DNA of 64,000 nucleotides from Methylocaldum sp002005105 (GTDB lineage Bacteria; Pseudomonadota; Gammaproteobacteria; Methylococcales; Methylococcaceae), in contig NZ_CP194902.1 of NCBI RefSeq assembly GCF_051027545.1, positions 3,224,001-3,288,000 of the forward strand. The letters run 5' to 3'. Shown piece by piece: positions 1-9,267 of the stretch. The notes under the pieces are model-generated. The model did not search any database, was not told the origin of the DNA, and was given only the letters and a program-made list of their open reading frames with translations. Position numbers and translations under genes: made by a program. Each line of letters opens with the position of its first letter. Positions within the stretch are counted from its first letter, which is position 1.

Positions 1-129
1 TTCAGCCGTCGGCTTTTGCCGCCGATAGGGGGTATCGATCTCTCGCCGTTGATCCCCTTGATCGGCATACAACTCGCCAAAATGCTTGTGCTGCCCCCGC
101 TGCAGCAACTCACGAATCTGCTGAACTGA
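1..129 (+). CDS. YggT family membrane protein, C-terminal end only
   Basis: Frame 1 is open from the window edge to a TGA at 127-129 and gives 42 residues. It holds the motif LLPPIGGIDLSPL followed by a hydrophobic helix, which is the usual C-terminus of YggT (YlmG-like) integral membrane proteins. The next gene, a DUF167 protein, starts one base after the stop; YggT and YggU/DUF167 are a common gene pair in gammaproteobacteria, which supports the call. The start and most of the protein lie outside the window. The function of YggT is not firmly established; roles in osmotic stress and membrane organisation have been proposed for the family. Confidence 0.8.
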   Translation, partial: FSRRLLPPIGGIDLSPLIPLIGIQLAKMLVLPPLQQLTNLLN

Positions 130-130
130 C

Positions 131-430
131 TTGAGCGATTGGTATACCTGGGACGGCCAGGCACTGGTGCTGAACGTCCACGTACAACCTCGCGCCGGTA
201 AGGACGAGATTGCGGGTTTGCATGGCGATCGGCTCAAGATCCGCATCAAAGCGCCGCCTGTCGACGGCAAAGCAAACCGTTATCTAATCGACTTCCTGGC
301 AGACGTTTTCGGCGTCGCCAAACGCGATGTGGTTTTGCTGGCCGGTGAAACCGGCCGGGATAAGCGGTTCAAAATCTGCTCTCCAAAACGCTGGCCGGCA
401 TGGTGGGCAGAGCTCTCGAAAATGGACTGA
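131..430 (+). CDS. DUF167 (YggU/UPF0235) family protein
   Basis: This 99-residue protein has the DUF167 core: VQPRAGKDEIAGLHGDRLKI near the N-terminus, then the KAPPVDGKANRYLIDFLA segment with its conserved Gly-Lys-Ala-Asn. The start is a TTG one base after the yggT stop, so the two are almost certainly translated together. The length is typical for the family. It is a small alpha/beta protein of unknown role, structurally known from E. coli YggU. No catalytic residues are established. The family call is secure and the function is not. Confidence 0.88.
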   Translation: MSDWYTWDGQALVLNVHVQPRAGKDEIAGLHGDRLKIRIKAPPVDGKANRYLIDFLADVFGVAKRDVVLLAGETGRDKRFKICSPKRWPAWWAELSKMD

Positions 431-512
431 ATTTTGAATTGGTCTAAACTTCATCCCAACTGTCCCCAGAATTGCACTTTATTCCACTAGACGATCGGGT
501 CGAGAGTCGGAG

Positions 513-2498
513 ATGAGCATCATTCATTTAGAAGACAAGCTGCGAGGCTACGGCCAGTGGCGTGAGCAACTGAGCCAGGCGGTTGAGCGATATCGTTCCT
601 GGCTTGATCAGCATGAATTGAACAGCGATGCCGTAAATGAAACTCTTCTGGGCATGCTCGACAGCTTGCGCGCGGATCGTATTGTGCTTGCCTTCGCCGC
701 CGAATTTTCGCGAGGCAAGACCGAGCTCATTAACGCTTTGTTTTTCTCGGATACCGGTGTTCGGCTTTTGCCATCATCTCCCGGAAGAACAACCATGTGT
801 CCGACGGAGATCTTTTACGACCCCGAAGGCGGTGCCTATATCCGACTCTTGGCGATCGAGAGCCGTCTGAACCAGGCATCGCTCAGCGAATACAAGCGAC
901 ACCCGCAGAGTTGGATGCAGATCGAATTGGATTGCACCTCGCCGGTGCAAATGCAGGAAGCATTTCAAGAGCTGACCGCAACCAAGCGTGTGCCGCTCGA
1001 AGAAGCGAAGCAGCTCGGTCTGTACAACGAAGATCTTCATCCGGGACAGGTGGTGGCGCCGGAGACCGTCGAGATTCCGTGCTGGCGTCACGCATTGATC
1101 AGTTTTCCGCATTACCTCTTAAAGGAAGGCCTTACCATTCTGGACACACCCGGTCTCAACGCACTCGGGGCGGAACCCGAGTTGACCTTGCACATGCTGC
1201 CCAGCGCTCAAGCGGTTATCTTCGTGCTTGCAGCGGATACCGGGGTTACCAAGAGCGATCTGGATATGTGGTGCAACCATGTTCGGGGTTCCCGCCAAGG
1301 CCAGCAGAAAAGAAGCGGTCTGGCGGTGGTCATGAACAAGATCGATTCGATGTGGGGGGATTTGCACGGAGACGACGTCATCGAGAAATCGATTCGCGCC
1401 CAAATCGACTCAGTTGCCAGAACTTTGGAAGTCGACGCGAGCTCGATTTTTCCCTTGACCGCCAAACAGGCTTTGCTTGCCAAAGTGAAGGGCGACCAAG
1501 AACTCCTGGAAAAAAGCCGTCTCCATCTTTTTGAGAGTTTCTTGGCCGAAAAAGTGGTAAAGGAGAGGCAGAATCTGCTGATGACGTCGGTCACCGAGAG
1601 GATCGGCCATTTGGTTACCGAATCGACCGGTGTACTGCAGGCCCATATAGCGGATGCCGAGCGCCAGATCAACGATCTCCGCAATGTCGATGTCAATAAT
1701 CGGGACAAGATCAAGCAGCTGATGACCGAGACCCGAGACCAGCAAAATGCTTATTTGGCCAGCGTAAACCAATTTCAGGCGAGCCGACGGGTGTTCGCGG
1801 TGCAGGCCAAGGCTTTGGTCGAGTCCCTGGCGCCGGAAAGCATCGATGAGATTATCAAGCGAACTCGGCGGCAGATGGCCGGAAGTCTGACGACGATCGG
1901 GATGAAATCGGTCATGGCGGGAGTGCTCGAGGAGTTGAACGGCGTGCTTGTCAAAGCCGTGTCGATCTCTGAGGAAAGTCGAAAACTGGTGAAAGGGATA
2001 TACGGAAAATTCCAGGAGGAATATGGCTTTGCCGATCTCAAGGCGCCGTCGCTCTCGCTCAAGAAATATCAGGCCGAACTGGAGCGGGTATTCAAGGAAG
2101 GGGAGGCTTTCAGAGACAGTGCTTCGTCAACTTTGATGGAGCAGAGCATGGTTGTGGTAAAGCTTTATACAACGGTTGTCGCCCGCGCCCGAGAGCTTTT
2201 TCTGCACGCACACAAGGATGCGGTGGGTTGGTCCGGCATGGCCCTTACGCCGCTTATCCATCAAATTCGGGATCATAAACGCGTAATCGAAAGCAAGCTG
2301 GACGTATTGCGCAAGATCAACGAATCCAGTCACTCCTTGGATCAGGAGATCGCCGCGCTCACCCAGGCTTTGGAGCCGCTCCGTCGGCAATACGATGAAC
2401 TCCTGGCCATACGGCAAGCGATGCAGCTGGATGACGTACAGCCAGAGGTCGAGGCGGAGGAGGGGCCGTTCCAACCCGCGGAAGCAGTGGCCGGCTAA
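513..2498 (+). CDS. Dynamin-like GTPase
   Basis: This 661-residue protein has an N-terminal GTPase domain. The P-loop region reads AAEFSRGKTELINALFF at about residues 61-77, G3 is DTPGLN at about 212, and G4 is NKID at about 275. A long alpha-helical region with heptad character follows (about residues 370-640), as expected for the stalk of bacterial dynamin-like proteins. The usual P-loop start is GEFSRGKS; here the first Gly is Ala and the last Ser is Thr. It is probably a soluble or peripheral membrane-remodelling or stress-protective GTPase. It ends convergently with trmB, the two coding ends overlapping by 4 bases. No cognate partner gene is adjacent, so its cargo or process is unknown. 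Confidence 0.85.
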   Translation: MSIIHLEDKLRGYGQWREQLSQAVERYRSWLDQHELNSDAVNETLLGMLDSLRADRIVLAFAAEFSRGKTELINALFFSDTGVRLLPSSPGRTTMCPTEIFYDPEGGAYIRLLAIESRLNQASLSEYKRHPQSWMQIELDCTSPVQMQEAFQELTATKRVPLEEAKQLGLYNEDLHPGQVVAPETVEIPCWRHALISFPHYLLKEGLTILDTPGLNALGAEPELTLHMLPSAQAVIFVLAADTGVTKSDLDMWCNHVRGSRQGQQKRSGLAVVMNKIDSMWGDLHGDDVIEKSIRAQIDSVARTLEVDASSIFPLTAKQALLAKVKGDQELLEKSRLHLFESFLAEKVVKERQNLLMTSVTERIGHLVTESTGVLQAHIADAERQINDLRNVDVNNRDKIKQLMTETRDQQNAYLASVNQFQASRRVFAVQAKALVESLAPESIDEIIKRTRRQMAGSLTTIGMKSVMAGVLEELNGVLVKAVSISEESRKLVKGIYGKFQEEYGFADLKAPSLSLKKYQAELERVFKEGEAFRDSASSTLMEQSMVVVKLYTTVVARARELFLHAHKDAVGWSGMALTPLIHQIRDHKRVIESKLDVLRKINESSHSLDQEIAALTQALEPLRRQYDELLAIRQAMQLDDVQPEVEAEEGPFQPAEAVAG

Positions 2499-3244
2499 AG
2501 ATCGTCTGCTCGCCGGATAAAAATCAAATCCCATACGCCGTGTCCGAGCTCTTGTCCGCGGCGTTCGAATTTGGTCAACGCTCTGTGCGTCGGGCGAGGG
2601 GAAAACTTGCTCCCGCCTGCGGTGTTTTCAAGACGATCGCAATGTTCGAGCACGTCCAGCATGTGCTGAGCATAATCTTCCCAGTCCGTGGCGGCATGAA
2701 AATAGCCACCGTACTTGAGCTTCCGCGCTACGAGGCTGATAAATTCCGGGTTGACCAGTCGGCGTTTGTGGTGGCGCTTTTTGGGCCACGGATCCGGGAA
2801 AAACAAGTTCACGCCCGAAAGGCTTCCGTCAGCGATCTGATTTGTCAGGATGTCGACAGCGTCGGCGCAAAAAATACGCACATTATTTAGTTCGCGTTCT
2901 TTTAGGCGCGCCAGCAACTGCGCGACGCCAGGTCGGTGGACTTCTACGCCTATGAAGTTGGTCTGCGGCTGGTCGCCGGCGAGTTGTGCCAGAGTTTCGC
3001 CGTTACCGAAGCCGATTTCGACGACCAGAGGCGCGCCCCGGCCGAAAATCGCCTCGAAATCGGGGGGCGTATCGGCGACATTTAGTCCATAGATGGGCCA
3101 AAGAGCCTCCATGGCTCTCCGTTGCGCTACGGTGAATCGACCTTGGCGGAGAGTGAAGCTGCGGATGGAACGGTGGTGCGAATCACTGTCTTGGACCGAG
3201 TTGTTCGAGCCGGAATTAACGGACGCGTTTAGGCTGTCGTTCAT
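2495..3244 (-). CDS. trmB: tRNA (guanine-N7-)-methyltransferase
   Basis: TrmB uses S-adenosylmethionine to methylate N7 of G46 in the variable loop of tRNAs. The SAM-binding motif VEIGFGNGETLAQLA lies at about residues 76-90, and the family hallmark FFPDPWPKKRHHKRRL lies at about 150-165. The C-terminal half carries the TrmB-typical ATDWEDYAQHML segment. The 249-residue length is slightly above the E. coli protein because of a hydrophilic N-terminal extension of about 35 residues, so a start further in is possible. It is convergent with the dynamin-like gene. Confidence 0.95.
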   Translation of the reverse strand: MNDSLNASVNSGSNNSVQDSDSHHRSIRSFTLRQGRFTVAQRRAMEALWPIYGLNVADTPPDFEAIFGRGAPLVVEIGFGNGETLAQLAGDQPQTNFIGVEVHRPGVAQLLARLKERELNNVRIFCADAVDILTNQIADGSLSGVNLFFPDPWPKKRHHKRRLVNPEFISLVARKLKYGGYFHAATDWEDYAQHMLDVLEHCDRLENTAGGSKFSPRPTHRALTKFERRGQELGHGVWDLIFIRRADDL

Positions 3245-3378
3245 GGGCAGGATGCCTGATTTCGAATTTGTTCGGAAGTGCGGAACCGAAAAGATGGAAG
3301 AACTCGACCGACTATTTTAGCGGAGCCGGCCTCGACTCGTGCTCCTGTTCCGCCGCATAAATAGGTGAGAATTATAAA

Positions 3379-4839
3379 ATGGTATCCATGCTTGACGGAC
3401 CAAAAAATACGATGGATTTTCCGGTATTAATCGAACTTTATCGGTCGACATTCGTAGGCGTCATTCAAGATCGCTTTCGCTACATGTTGGACGATTTGAA
3501 TCTAGCGACGGCTGTTCAAAACATCGAAAGCTTCGATTCGACATTACAGGATCATCTTGCCGACGTGTGGACAACTCTTCACCTTGATCAAGAGGTCGTT
3601 TCGGAAAGTCTTAGCCAGGAATTGCTGGGTTCTTTTGCGCGTTTTTCGGATCAACAGGATGCCGGCAAGCAGAACTCTAGCGCGGACGCCGGTGACCGTG
3701 CATGGCAGACCGGCCAAATACCAGGCTATCGGCGGACATTTGCGGTGGACGAGCATCTGGCCCGTGGGGTTCGGGACGTCGAACTCCAACACGGTCAAAG
3801 TATTCGTCGTCTCGATGAAACTTATGCCGAGGTAGTCGGCCGAGCGCTTGATTCATTACCGGCCACACCCTGGAGCCCCGTCGCGATATTGGATGCGTTG
3901 TCAGCGGTTCTCGATCGGATCGAGGTTCCGATTCATCAAAAAGTGCGCCTAGTATTGTACGAAAAATTCATCAAAGACGTTCTGAGACACCTTGGCGAAG
4001 CATGCCTCGCATTTCGGCATGCTTTGAACGAACACAAAAGTAAAAGTGACGCGCGCGGCACGTCTGCCCGTGCGAAGGAGTTGAAGCCGCCGTTCGCCGG
4101 CAGAATTGTGCCCGAGGAAAAGGCGATTTGGGATGCGGTCGGTTACGGGGCTGGCCCGATAAGCCCAAGCCCAAAGAAGCGCGGCGAAACCGAATATGAG
4201 GAGGAAACGGCTACCGCGCCGGCGGAGTGCCGTGAGGGTGGGTCTCAAAAGCCATGGTTCCGCCGTTACGCTCACGTGCTTGCTTCTTTGCTCCTGACCA
4301 TATTGCTTGCGACCGCGGCTTGGCAGCTGGGTACACGGTTTGCCGAGCATCGGCACGGACGTGTCGCGCAAGACGAAGCTCGCCGGCAGACCGAATCGGC
4401 GAGCTTGGATGAAAAAGCCCTGCTTCGGGAGAGTACGTCGACTAGCATCGGCGAAGGGATCACGCCGCCGGATGGTTCATCGCCCGAACTCACCAAGGAA
4501 GAATCCGTGCAGCCCCCGACCGGTTCCGACACGCGTGCGAAATACGAAATCCTACGCGCGATCGAGCTGACGGATTTTAGCTGGACTTTAGATCCAGCAG
4601 ACAAAACGATGTTGTTCGATTTTTCTATCAAGAACGGCAGTGAACGGCGAATCAGCGGAATCGAAGTGGTTTGTCTTCAGTATTCCAAGGATCTGGAGCT
4701 TTTGGAGCCTCTAAAAGCCGTATTATCGGGAACGATCGAACCGAACACGACTCGAACCTTTTTGCAAATTCCTGCGGGACTTGCGAATGACAGCGTCGGT
4801 CGGGTCAGTTGTGTGATTCCGGACGTAAACCTGGAATAA
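3379..4839 (+). CDS. Hypothetical protein with one membrane helix and a C-terminal FxIxN-type domain
   Basis: This 486-residue protein is not recognised with certainty. The first 230 residues are helical and soluble. A basic and acidic linker leads to a single hydrophobic segment at about residues 297-315 (LASLLLTILLATAAW). The last 95 residues read like a small beta domain, with LFDFSIKNGSERRISGIEVV and LQIPAGL, similar in style to DUF3426-like domains found behind a membrane anchor. The N-terminal part vaguely resembles DUF1631-type regulators, but I cannot confirm this. The predicted topology is a cytoplasmic N-terminus with a periplasmic C-terminal domain. It stands alone between trmB and an empty region. 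It is clearly coding, but its function is unknown. Confidence 0.6.
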   Translation: MVSMLDGPKNTMDFPVLIELYRSTFVGVIQDRFRYMLDDLNLATAVQNIESFDSTLQDHLADVWTTLHLDQEVVSESLSQELLGSFARFSDQQDAGKQNSSADAGDRAWQTGQIPGYRRTFAVDEHLARGVRDVELQHGQSIRRLDETYAEVVGRALDSLPATPWSPVAILDALSAVLDRIEVPIHQKVRLVLYEKFIKDVLRHLGEACLAFRHALNEHKSKSDARGTSARAKELKPPFAGRIVPEEKAIWDAVGYGAGPISPSPKKRGETEYEEETATAPAECREGGSQKPWFRRYAHVLASLLLTILLATAAWQLGTRFAEHRHGRVAQDEARRQTESASLDEKALLRESTSTSIGEGITPPDGSSPELTKEESVQPPTGSDTRAKYEILRAIELTDFSWTLDPADKTMLFDFSIKNGSERRISGIEVVCLQYSKDLELLEPLKAVLSGTIEPNTTRTFLQIPAGLANDSVGRVSCVIPDVNLE

Positions 4840-5252
4840 GTGTTTGTGTCCGACAGCCAACTGAAAGCAGCCTCAGTTCTACTATTCGCATGCAGTCTAC
4901 CGAACAGCTCATCTTGCAGTGGTAAAATGGTCCGGGATGGACGTTTGAGATGCAGCAATCGTTGATGGCCACGTCGCTTTTTGCGCGTCCGGCGCTAATT
5001 CCAACGTTCTGTCACGAAAGGCACATCTGTGGATAACGTGCGCCTGCGGATGAGAAGCCTTCAGTGAGCGGTAGCGGTGGCATAGCGCCACTGGGGCGGA
5101 AGCGTTTGAGTTCCCCCGCCGGCGGCAGGCTGAATCGCTACGGTCGCTTGTAAGTATCCGAACGATTGCGAGCAGTCGTCGACCGTTTCCTGCTCGCAAT
5201 CATCCGGGCTTGTTCGCATTGTTTCCAGTGAGCGGACGAGAAAGCTTCTCGT
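4840..5252. other. Intergenic region, no gene recognised
   Basis: No reading frame with convincing composition or start signal was seen on either strand, and no RNA gene or repeat was recognised. It separates the 3379-4839 gene from a convergent small lipoprotein gene. Confidence 0.5.
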
Positions 5253-5471
5253 TTAAGGTGTCGTATTGCTTTCTGGCGATGGGGGCGGCGTGACGGGCAC
5301 CACTTCCGTTTGGTTCGGTTTAGGCAGATCGGAATCTGGGGCCGGAGTCGGAGCGGTTAACTCCTTTGGCGGCATGCTGGGTTGTTGCTCGGATCGCTCG
5401 CATCCCATCAGCAACAAGGGTAGAGCCAAGAAAATAGGGTGTGCTGTCCTAAGTAGTTGCCGTACTTTCAT
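5253..5471 (-). CDS. Small proline-rich lipoprotein
   Basis: This 72-residue protein begins with MKVRQLLRTAHPIFLALPLL followed by the lipobox LLMGC, so it should be processed and lipidated at Cys24. The remainder is a Pro/Thr/Glu-rich linker without a globular domain (PTPAPDSDLPKPNQTEVVPV). It is probably anchored in the outer membrane as a small spacer-like or cell-envelope lipoprotein. No family was recognised. The lipoprotein signal is clear, which is the main reason for accepting such a short gene. Confidence 0.6.
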   Translation of the reverse strand: MKVRQLLRTAHPIFLALPLLLMGCERSEQQPSMPPKELTAPTPAPDSDLPKPNQTEVVPVTPPPSPESNTTP

Positions 5472-6355
5472 AAGTGTCTCCCGAAGTTATCGAGGGTAGA
5501 GAATTTAGGCTTGTCGACTTGGCCTAAGCGATAACCAGCAAAACCTATGCCAGATCTAATTGGGAGGGCATGGTCGACATCGATAGGAAATCCATAAATG
5601 CAAGGTACGGGTGCGAGACCCGAGTTACTGCGGCGTTGATCGAAAAGAACTGCCGCTGATCACCAGAGACTTTAGCTGTGGGGCCGGTGGTGGATGGAGG
5701 CGCCTCGTTTGTGGAAATGACGCCACTGCACGACGTCCGCTGTCGGGGGCGGTTTCAGCGCGAACCGCCAACCGGTGCTCAAGCCGCAGCCGAGGGAAAT
5801 CCATCGGCAATGGGGGAAACCGGTCGTTCCATGCCGATTGCGTAGTCATACTTTTAGGAACCCCGGTTCCCAACGGCAGCGGAGAATTGGCAACAGGTAT
5901 TCCCCTCGCGCGGGGGCGCAGGGCCGATTTTGTGCGCTCGACCAGTTCCGGGTAATGGTCAAATTTTGCCGGCCCGTCAACTTTCGAGCATAACTCCCAG
6001 TTCCAACTGGGCCAAGAGTCGGACGTAGTTCTGCGATGTTCGACACCTGGTACAGAGGAGGCTTTATGAGGCGGCTCCCCTCGTTTCCGGCGGCTTTTTT
6101 ACAATCCCCCGGCCTTTTGAAGGCTTTTCGACGCGCCCGTTTTCATTGTTCCCACAGGCACCCGAGTTGAATCTTGTGTCCATCCACAATCGCTCTGTGA
6201 CTGTAGTCGCAGAACGACGGTTTTCGTGAAGAATATTCGAAGTTCGCCATATTATTTCCAATAATCATAAAGTTGTTGCATTGGCCCTGGTCTTGCTTGG
6301 AGGTGTCGTTGTGGCTCCGACCATACTGCCTCTAACCATCAAAAGGAGTGTATCC
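5472..6355. other. Long intergenic region, no gene recognised
   Basis: About 880 bases without a convincing gene. Several frames stay open for 60-115 codons, but their predicted products are Arg/Cys-rich shadows without start signals. The only readable element is the ribosome-binding site AAAGGAG just upstream of the EF-hand gene at 6356. Confidence 0.45.
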
Positions 6356-6631
6356 ATGGCTACAAAATCTACGTTGAGCCTTCTGGCCGCTGTTATTTCG
6401 CTATCCTTCGGTACGGCCTACGCGTTCCGCGACGCGGGCGACCCCGCGGTGCCCGGCGCCACCACTCCCCAGCCCGAGGAACAGTCAACTGAGAGATCGC
6501 TAACCAAGAAAGACGCCCTGGCCAATGGGGTCCCGGAGGAGATATTCAACATGGCTGACACGAACAAGGATGACAAGCTCGATGCCGAGGAAATCACCGC
6601 GTATAACGAGAAAGTAAGCAAGAAGCGCTGA
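6356..6631 (+). CDS. Exported single EF-hand calcium-binding protein
   Basis: The start at 6356 is chosen because AAAGGAG sits 8 bases upstream and the following residues form a signal peptide (MATKSTLSLLAAVISLSFG, cleavage after AYA). The mature part of about 65 residues has one canonical EF-hand loop, DTNKDDKLDAEE, with acidic or amide ligands at positions 1, 3, 5 and 12. It should be periplasmic and bind one calcium, or form a two-EF-hand dimer. The gene is monocistronic and is followed by a strong terminator. A longer frame opens upstream at 6281 but lacks a start signal. Confidence 0.75.
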   Translation: MATKSTLSLLAAVISLSFGTAYAFRDAGDPAVPGATTPQPEEQSTERSLTKKDALANGVPEEIFNMADTNKDDKLDAEEITAYNEKVSKKR

Positions 6632-6644
6632 GCTTCGGGGCGAT

Positions 6645-6683
6645 AAGACGGCCGGGGCACCTGGACCCCGGCCGTCTTGTTTC
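6645..6683 (+). terminator. Rho-independent terminator of the EF-hand gene
   Basis: A perfect 13-base-pair stem (AAGACGGCCGGGG at 6645-6657 with its complement at 6666-6678) encloses an 8-base loop and is followed by GTTTC. It lies 14 bases after the EF-hand stop codon. Confidence 0.8.
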
Positions 6684-7168
6684 AATCAGATCCTCCACAC
6701 TCGCGGAACCTCGCTTTGTGCCGAACCGGTCGGTAAAAGACCAAGGTCATAATCGGCTTAATTTCGATGTCCGTGTCACCAGGGGTAGTAATCGTAATTC
6801 AATACTAAGCCGCAACTCGACTGCATCGGTCGAATCGGTCTCACCGATACCGCGCCTTCTCCATGTAGCCATATTACTCGGGCTGCACTGCGCGTTCCGA
6901 TACGAACAGCGCTCGGGTGAGTACCCGCGACCTTAATCCAAACGCCTTCCTCTGTCCTGATCGCGTTTCATGACCGCCAACGAGGTTGTTGCTTTGCTGA
7001 AAAGCTTAGCAATTTAGTCAAGAAAGATATTGCAAAGCGACAACGAGCCTTTAAAATGTGCATATAGATGCATAAATTACTTTACTTTCTAAGTAGTGAG
7101 AGGGAATGGCGATTATCGAAGTTTGTGCGATTTCCACCCATTCTTAGAGGTAGTTGAGCGAGGGGCAA
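6684..7168. promoter_or_regulatory. Upstream region of the formate dehydrogenase operon with an inverted repeat
   Basis: No gene was seen in these 480 bases. A near-perfect 13-base inverted repeat lies at 6985-6997 (GTTGTTGCTTTGC) and 7032-7044 (GCAAAGCGACAAC), one mismatch between arms and about 34 bases apart, roughly 125-185 bases before fdsG. It could be an operator or a transcript stem-loop. The role is inferred only from its position. No clear -35/-10 pair was identified. Confidence 0.35.
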
Positions 7169-7648
7169 ATGACAGAACACGAATGGGATCGGGAACACGT
7201 GCAGGAAATTATCCGCTGTGATAAGGATAAACCTGGTGCATTGTTGCCGATTCTGCACGGCATTCAAGACGCATTAGGGTATGTGCCACCGGACAGCATC
7301 CCGCTGATCGCAGGGGAACTGAACCTTTCGCGCGCCGAAGTGCACGGCGTCATCAGCTTTTACCACTATTTCCGTAGCACGCCGCCGGGCAAGCGCACCA
7401 TCTATCTGTGCCGGGCCGAATCCTGCCAAGCGATGGGTTCCGACGCACTGGAAACTCATGCCAAGCAGCGGCTGAATATCGATTACCACGAAACGACCGG
7501 CGACGGGGCTTTCAGCCTGGAGCCCGTATATTGTCTCGGCAACTGCGCGTGTTCGCCATCGATCATGATCGATAAAGACGTATACGGACGCGTGACGTCC
7601 GAGACGTTCGACGAGATTATTGAAAATATGCAGGTTGATGCGCAATGA
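7169..7648 (+). CDS. fdsG: NAD-dependent formate dehydrogenase, gamma subunit
   Basis: This 159-residue protein is homologous to the NuoE 24-kDa subunit of complex I and carries the electron-transfer [2Fe-2S] cluster. Thioredoxin-fold cysteines are seen in LCRAESCQAMG and VYCLGNCACSPS, giving the four ligands. The N-terminal helical domain contains ALLPILHGIQDALGYVP and VHGVISFYHYFR, typical of the family. It is the first gene of the operon. The ATG at 7169 has GAGGGG just upstream. A TTG five codons earlier (7154) is an alternative with a poorly spaced Shine-Dalgarno. It overlaps fdsB by 4 bases, indicating translational coupling. Confidence 0.92.
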   Translation: MTEHEWDREHVQEIIRCDKDKPGALLPILHGIQDALGYVPPDSIPLIAGELNLSRAEVHGVISFYHYFRSTPPGKRTIYLCRAESCQAMGSDALETHAKQRLNIDYHETTGDGAFSLEPVYCLGNCACSPSIMIDKDVYGRVTSETFDEIIENMQVDAQ

Positions 7649-9195
7649 CGACCGTTTACGTTTCTCGAGACTCCAGCGCGCTTTCCCTCGGCGCCGAGCA
7701 GGTCGCCGCCGCCATTCGGGCCGAAGCGGCCAAACGAAATATCGCTATCGATTTGGTTCGTAACGGCTCCCGTGGCATGTATTGGCTGGAGCCCCTGGTA
7801 GAAGTGGCTACCGAGGAAGGCCGGATAGCCTATGGGCCCGTGCGTATCGGCGACGTGCCTTCCTTATTCGAGGCGGGTTTTCTTCAGGGCGGTTCGCATT
7901 CCCTTTGCCTTGGGCCGACCGATGCCATTCCTTATTTCAAGAATCAGGAAAGGCTGACCTTTGCCCGCGTCGGGATCACCGATCCGGTCAGCCTGGACGA
8001 CTATCTGGGTCATCAGGGCTTTCGCGGCCTACGCCGCGCTTTGGACATGGAGCCCTCTGCCATCGTTGACGAGGTCACCACCTCGGGGCTACGCGGACGC
8101 GGCGGTGCGGCTTTTCCGACCGGCATCAAATGGCGCACGGTGTTGAATACGGCATCGGACATAAAATACATCGTCTGCAACGCCGACGAGGGCGACTCGG
8201 GCACTTTCTCCGACCGCATGATCATGGAAGGGGACCCGTTAGTTCTGATCGAGGGCATGACCATCGCCGGGCTCGCGGTGGGTGCAACCCAGGGTTACAT
8301 TTATCTGCGCGTCGAATATCCCCATGCCCATCGTGCGCTGAACGAGGCCATCGACACTGCGTATCGGTCCGGTTACCTCGGAAAAGACATTCTGGGCAGC
8401 GGCAAGAGCTTCGATCTGGAAGTTCGTTTGGGCGCCGGAGCATATGTGTGCGGCGAGGAAACCTCGCTTCTCGAGAGCCTCGAAGGCAAGCGGGGACTGG
8501 TCCGCTTCAAGCCGCCGCTGCCGGCCATCGAAGGGCTGTTCGGACGGCCGACCGTCATCAACAACGTCATTTCGCTGGCTTCGGTGCCGATCATTCTCGA
8601 CAAGGGCGGCGAATACTACCGTGATTTCGGCATGGGCCGCTCGCGCGGCACGCTGCCGATTCAATTGGCGGGCAACATCAAGCATCCGGGGTTGATCGAG
8701 AAGGCTTTCGGTATCACCTTACGGGAAATCCTTTACGACTATGGCGGCGGTTCCGCCACCGGAAGGCCGATTCGCGCGGTACAGGTCGGCGGGCCTTTGG
8801 GCGCGTACCTGCCGGAATCCCAGTTCGATACGCCGCTGGACTACGAAGCGTTTTCCGCCATTTGGGCGGTGCTCGGCCACGGCGGCGTGGTGGCCTTCGA
8901 CGACACCGTCGACATGGCCAAGATGGCCCGCTACGGCATGGAATTCTGCGCGATCGAGTCCTGCGGCAAGTGTACGCCCTGCCGAATCGGGTCGACTCGC
9001 GGCATAGAAGTAATCGACAAGATCATTGAAGGCGTAGACCGGGAGAAAAACCTAGCGCTCCTCCGGGATCTTTCCGATACCCTCCTCAATGGATCGCTTT
9101 GTGCGTTGGGCGGCATGACGCCGTACCCGGTGTTGAGCGCTCTCAACCATTTTCCCGAGGATTTCGGCATTTCCACGGCAGACAAAGCTGCTTAG
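7645..9195 (+). CDS. fdsB: NAD-dependent formate dehydrogenase, beta subunit
   Basis: This 516-residue NuoF-like flavoprotein has an N-terminal thioredoxin-like extension of about 110 residues, as in Fds/HoxF-type proteins. The GRGGAAFPTGIKW segment (about residue 151) and GAGAYVCGEETSLLESLEG (about 265) form the NADH and FMN sites. The C-terminal ESCGKCTPCRIGSTR plus a later Cys in GSLCALGG bind a [4Fe-4S] cluster. It passes electrons from the alpha subunit to NAD+ in the soluble cytoplasmic complex. It overlaps fdsG by 4 bases, and fdsA follows about 70 bases later. Confidence 0.95.
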   Translation: MTTVYVSRDSSALSLGAEQVAAAIRAEAAKRNIAIDLVRNGSRGMYWLEPLVEVATEEGRIAYGPVRIGDVPSLFEAGFLQGGSHSLCLGPTDAIPYFKNQERLTFARVGITDPVSLDDYLGHQGFRGLRRALDMEPSAIVDEVTTSGLRGRGGAAFPTGIKWRTVLNTASDIKYIVCNADEGDSGTFSDRMIMEGDPLVLIEGMTIAGLAVGATQGYIYLRVEYPHAHRALNEAIDTAYRSGYLGKDILGSGKSFDLEVRLGAGAYVCGEETSLLESLEGKRGLVRFKPPLPAIEGLFGRPTVINNVISLASVPIILDKGGEYYRDFGMGRSRGTLPIQLAGNIKHPGLIEKAFGITLREILYDYGGGSATGRPIRAVQVGGPLGAYLPESQFDTPLDYEAFSAIWAVLGHGGVVAFDDTVDMAKMARYGMEFCAIESCGKCTPCRIGSTRGIEVIDKIIEGVDREKNLALLRDLSDTLLNGSLCALGGMTPYPVLSALNHFPEDFGISTADKAA

Positions 9196-9267
9196 AAATA
9201 GGGTGCGTCGCCCGCCCCGAATGCTTTGCGGTGCGCATTGCGCATCTTACGACTCAGGAGTCATCCC

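Noticed and set aside
797..1534. A 245-codon frame inside the dynamin-like gene
   Set aside because: Arg/Ser/Gly-rich out-of-frame shadow of a well-supported gene.
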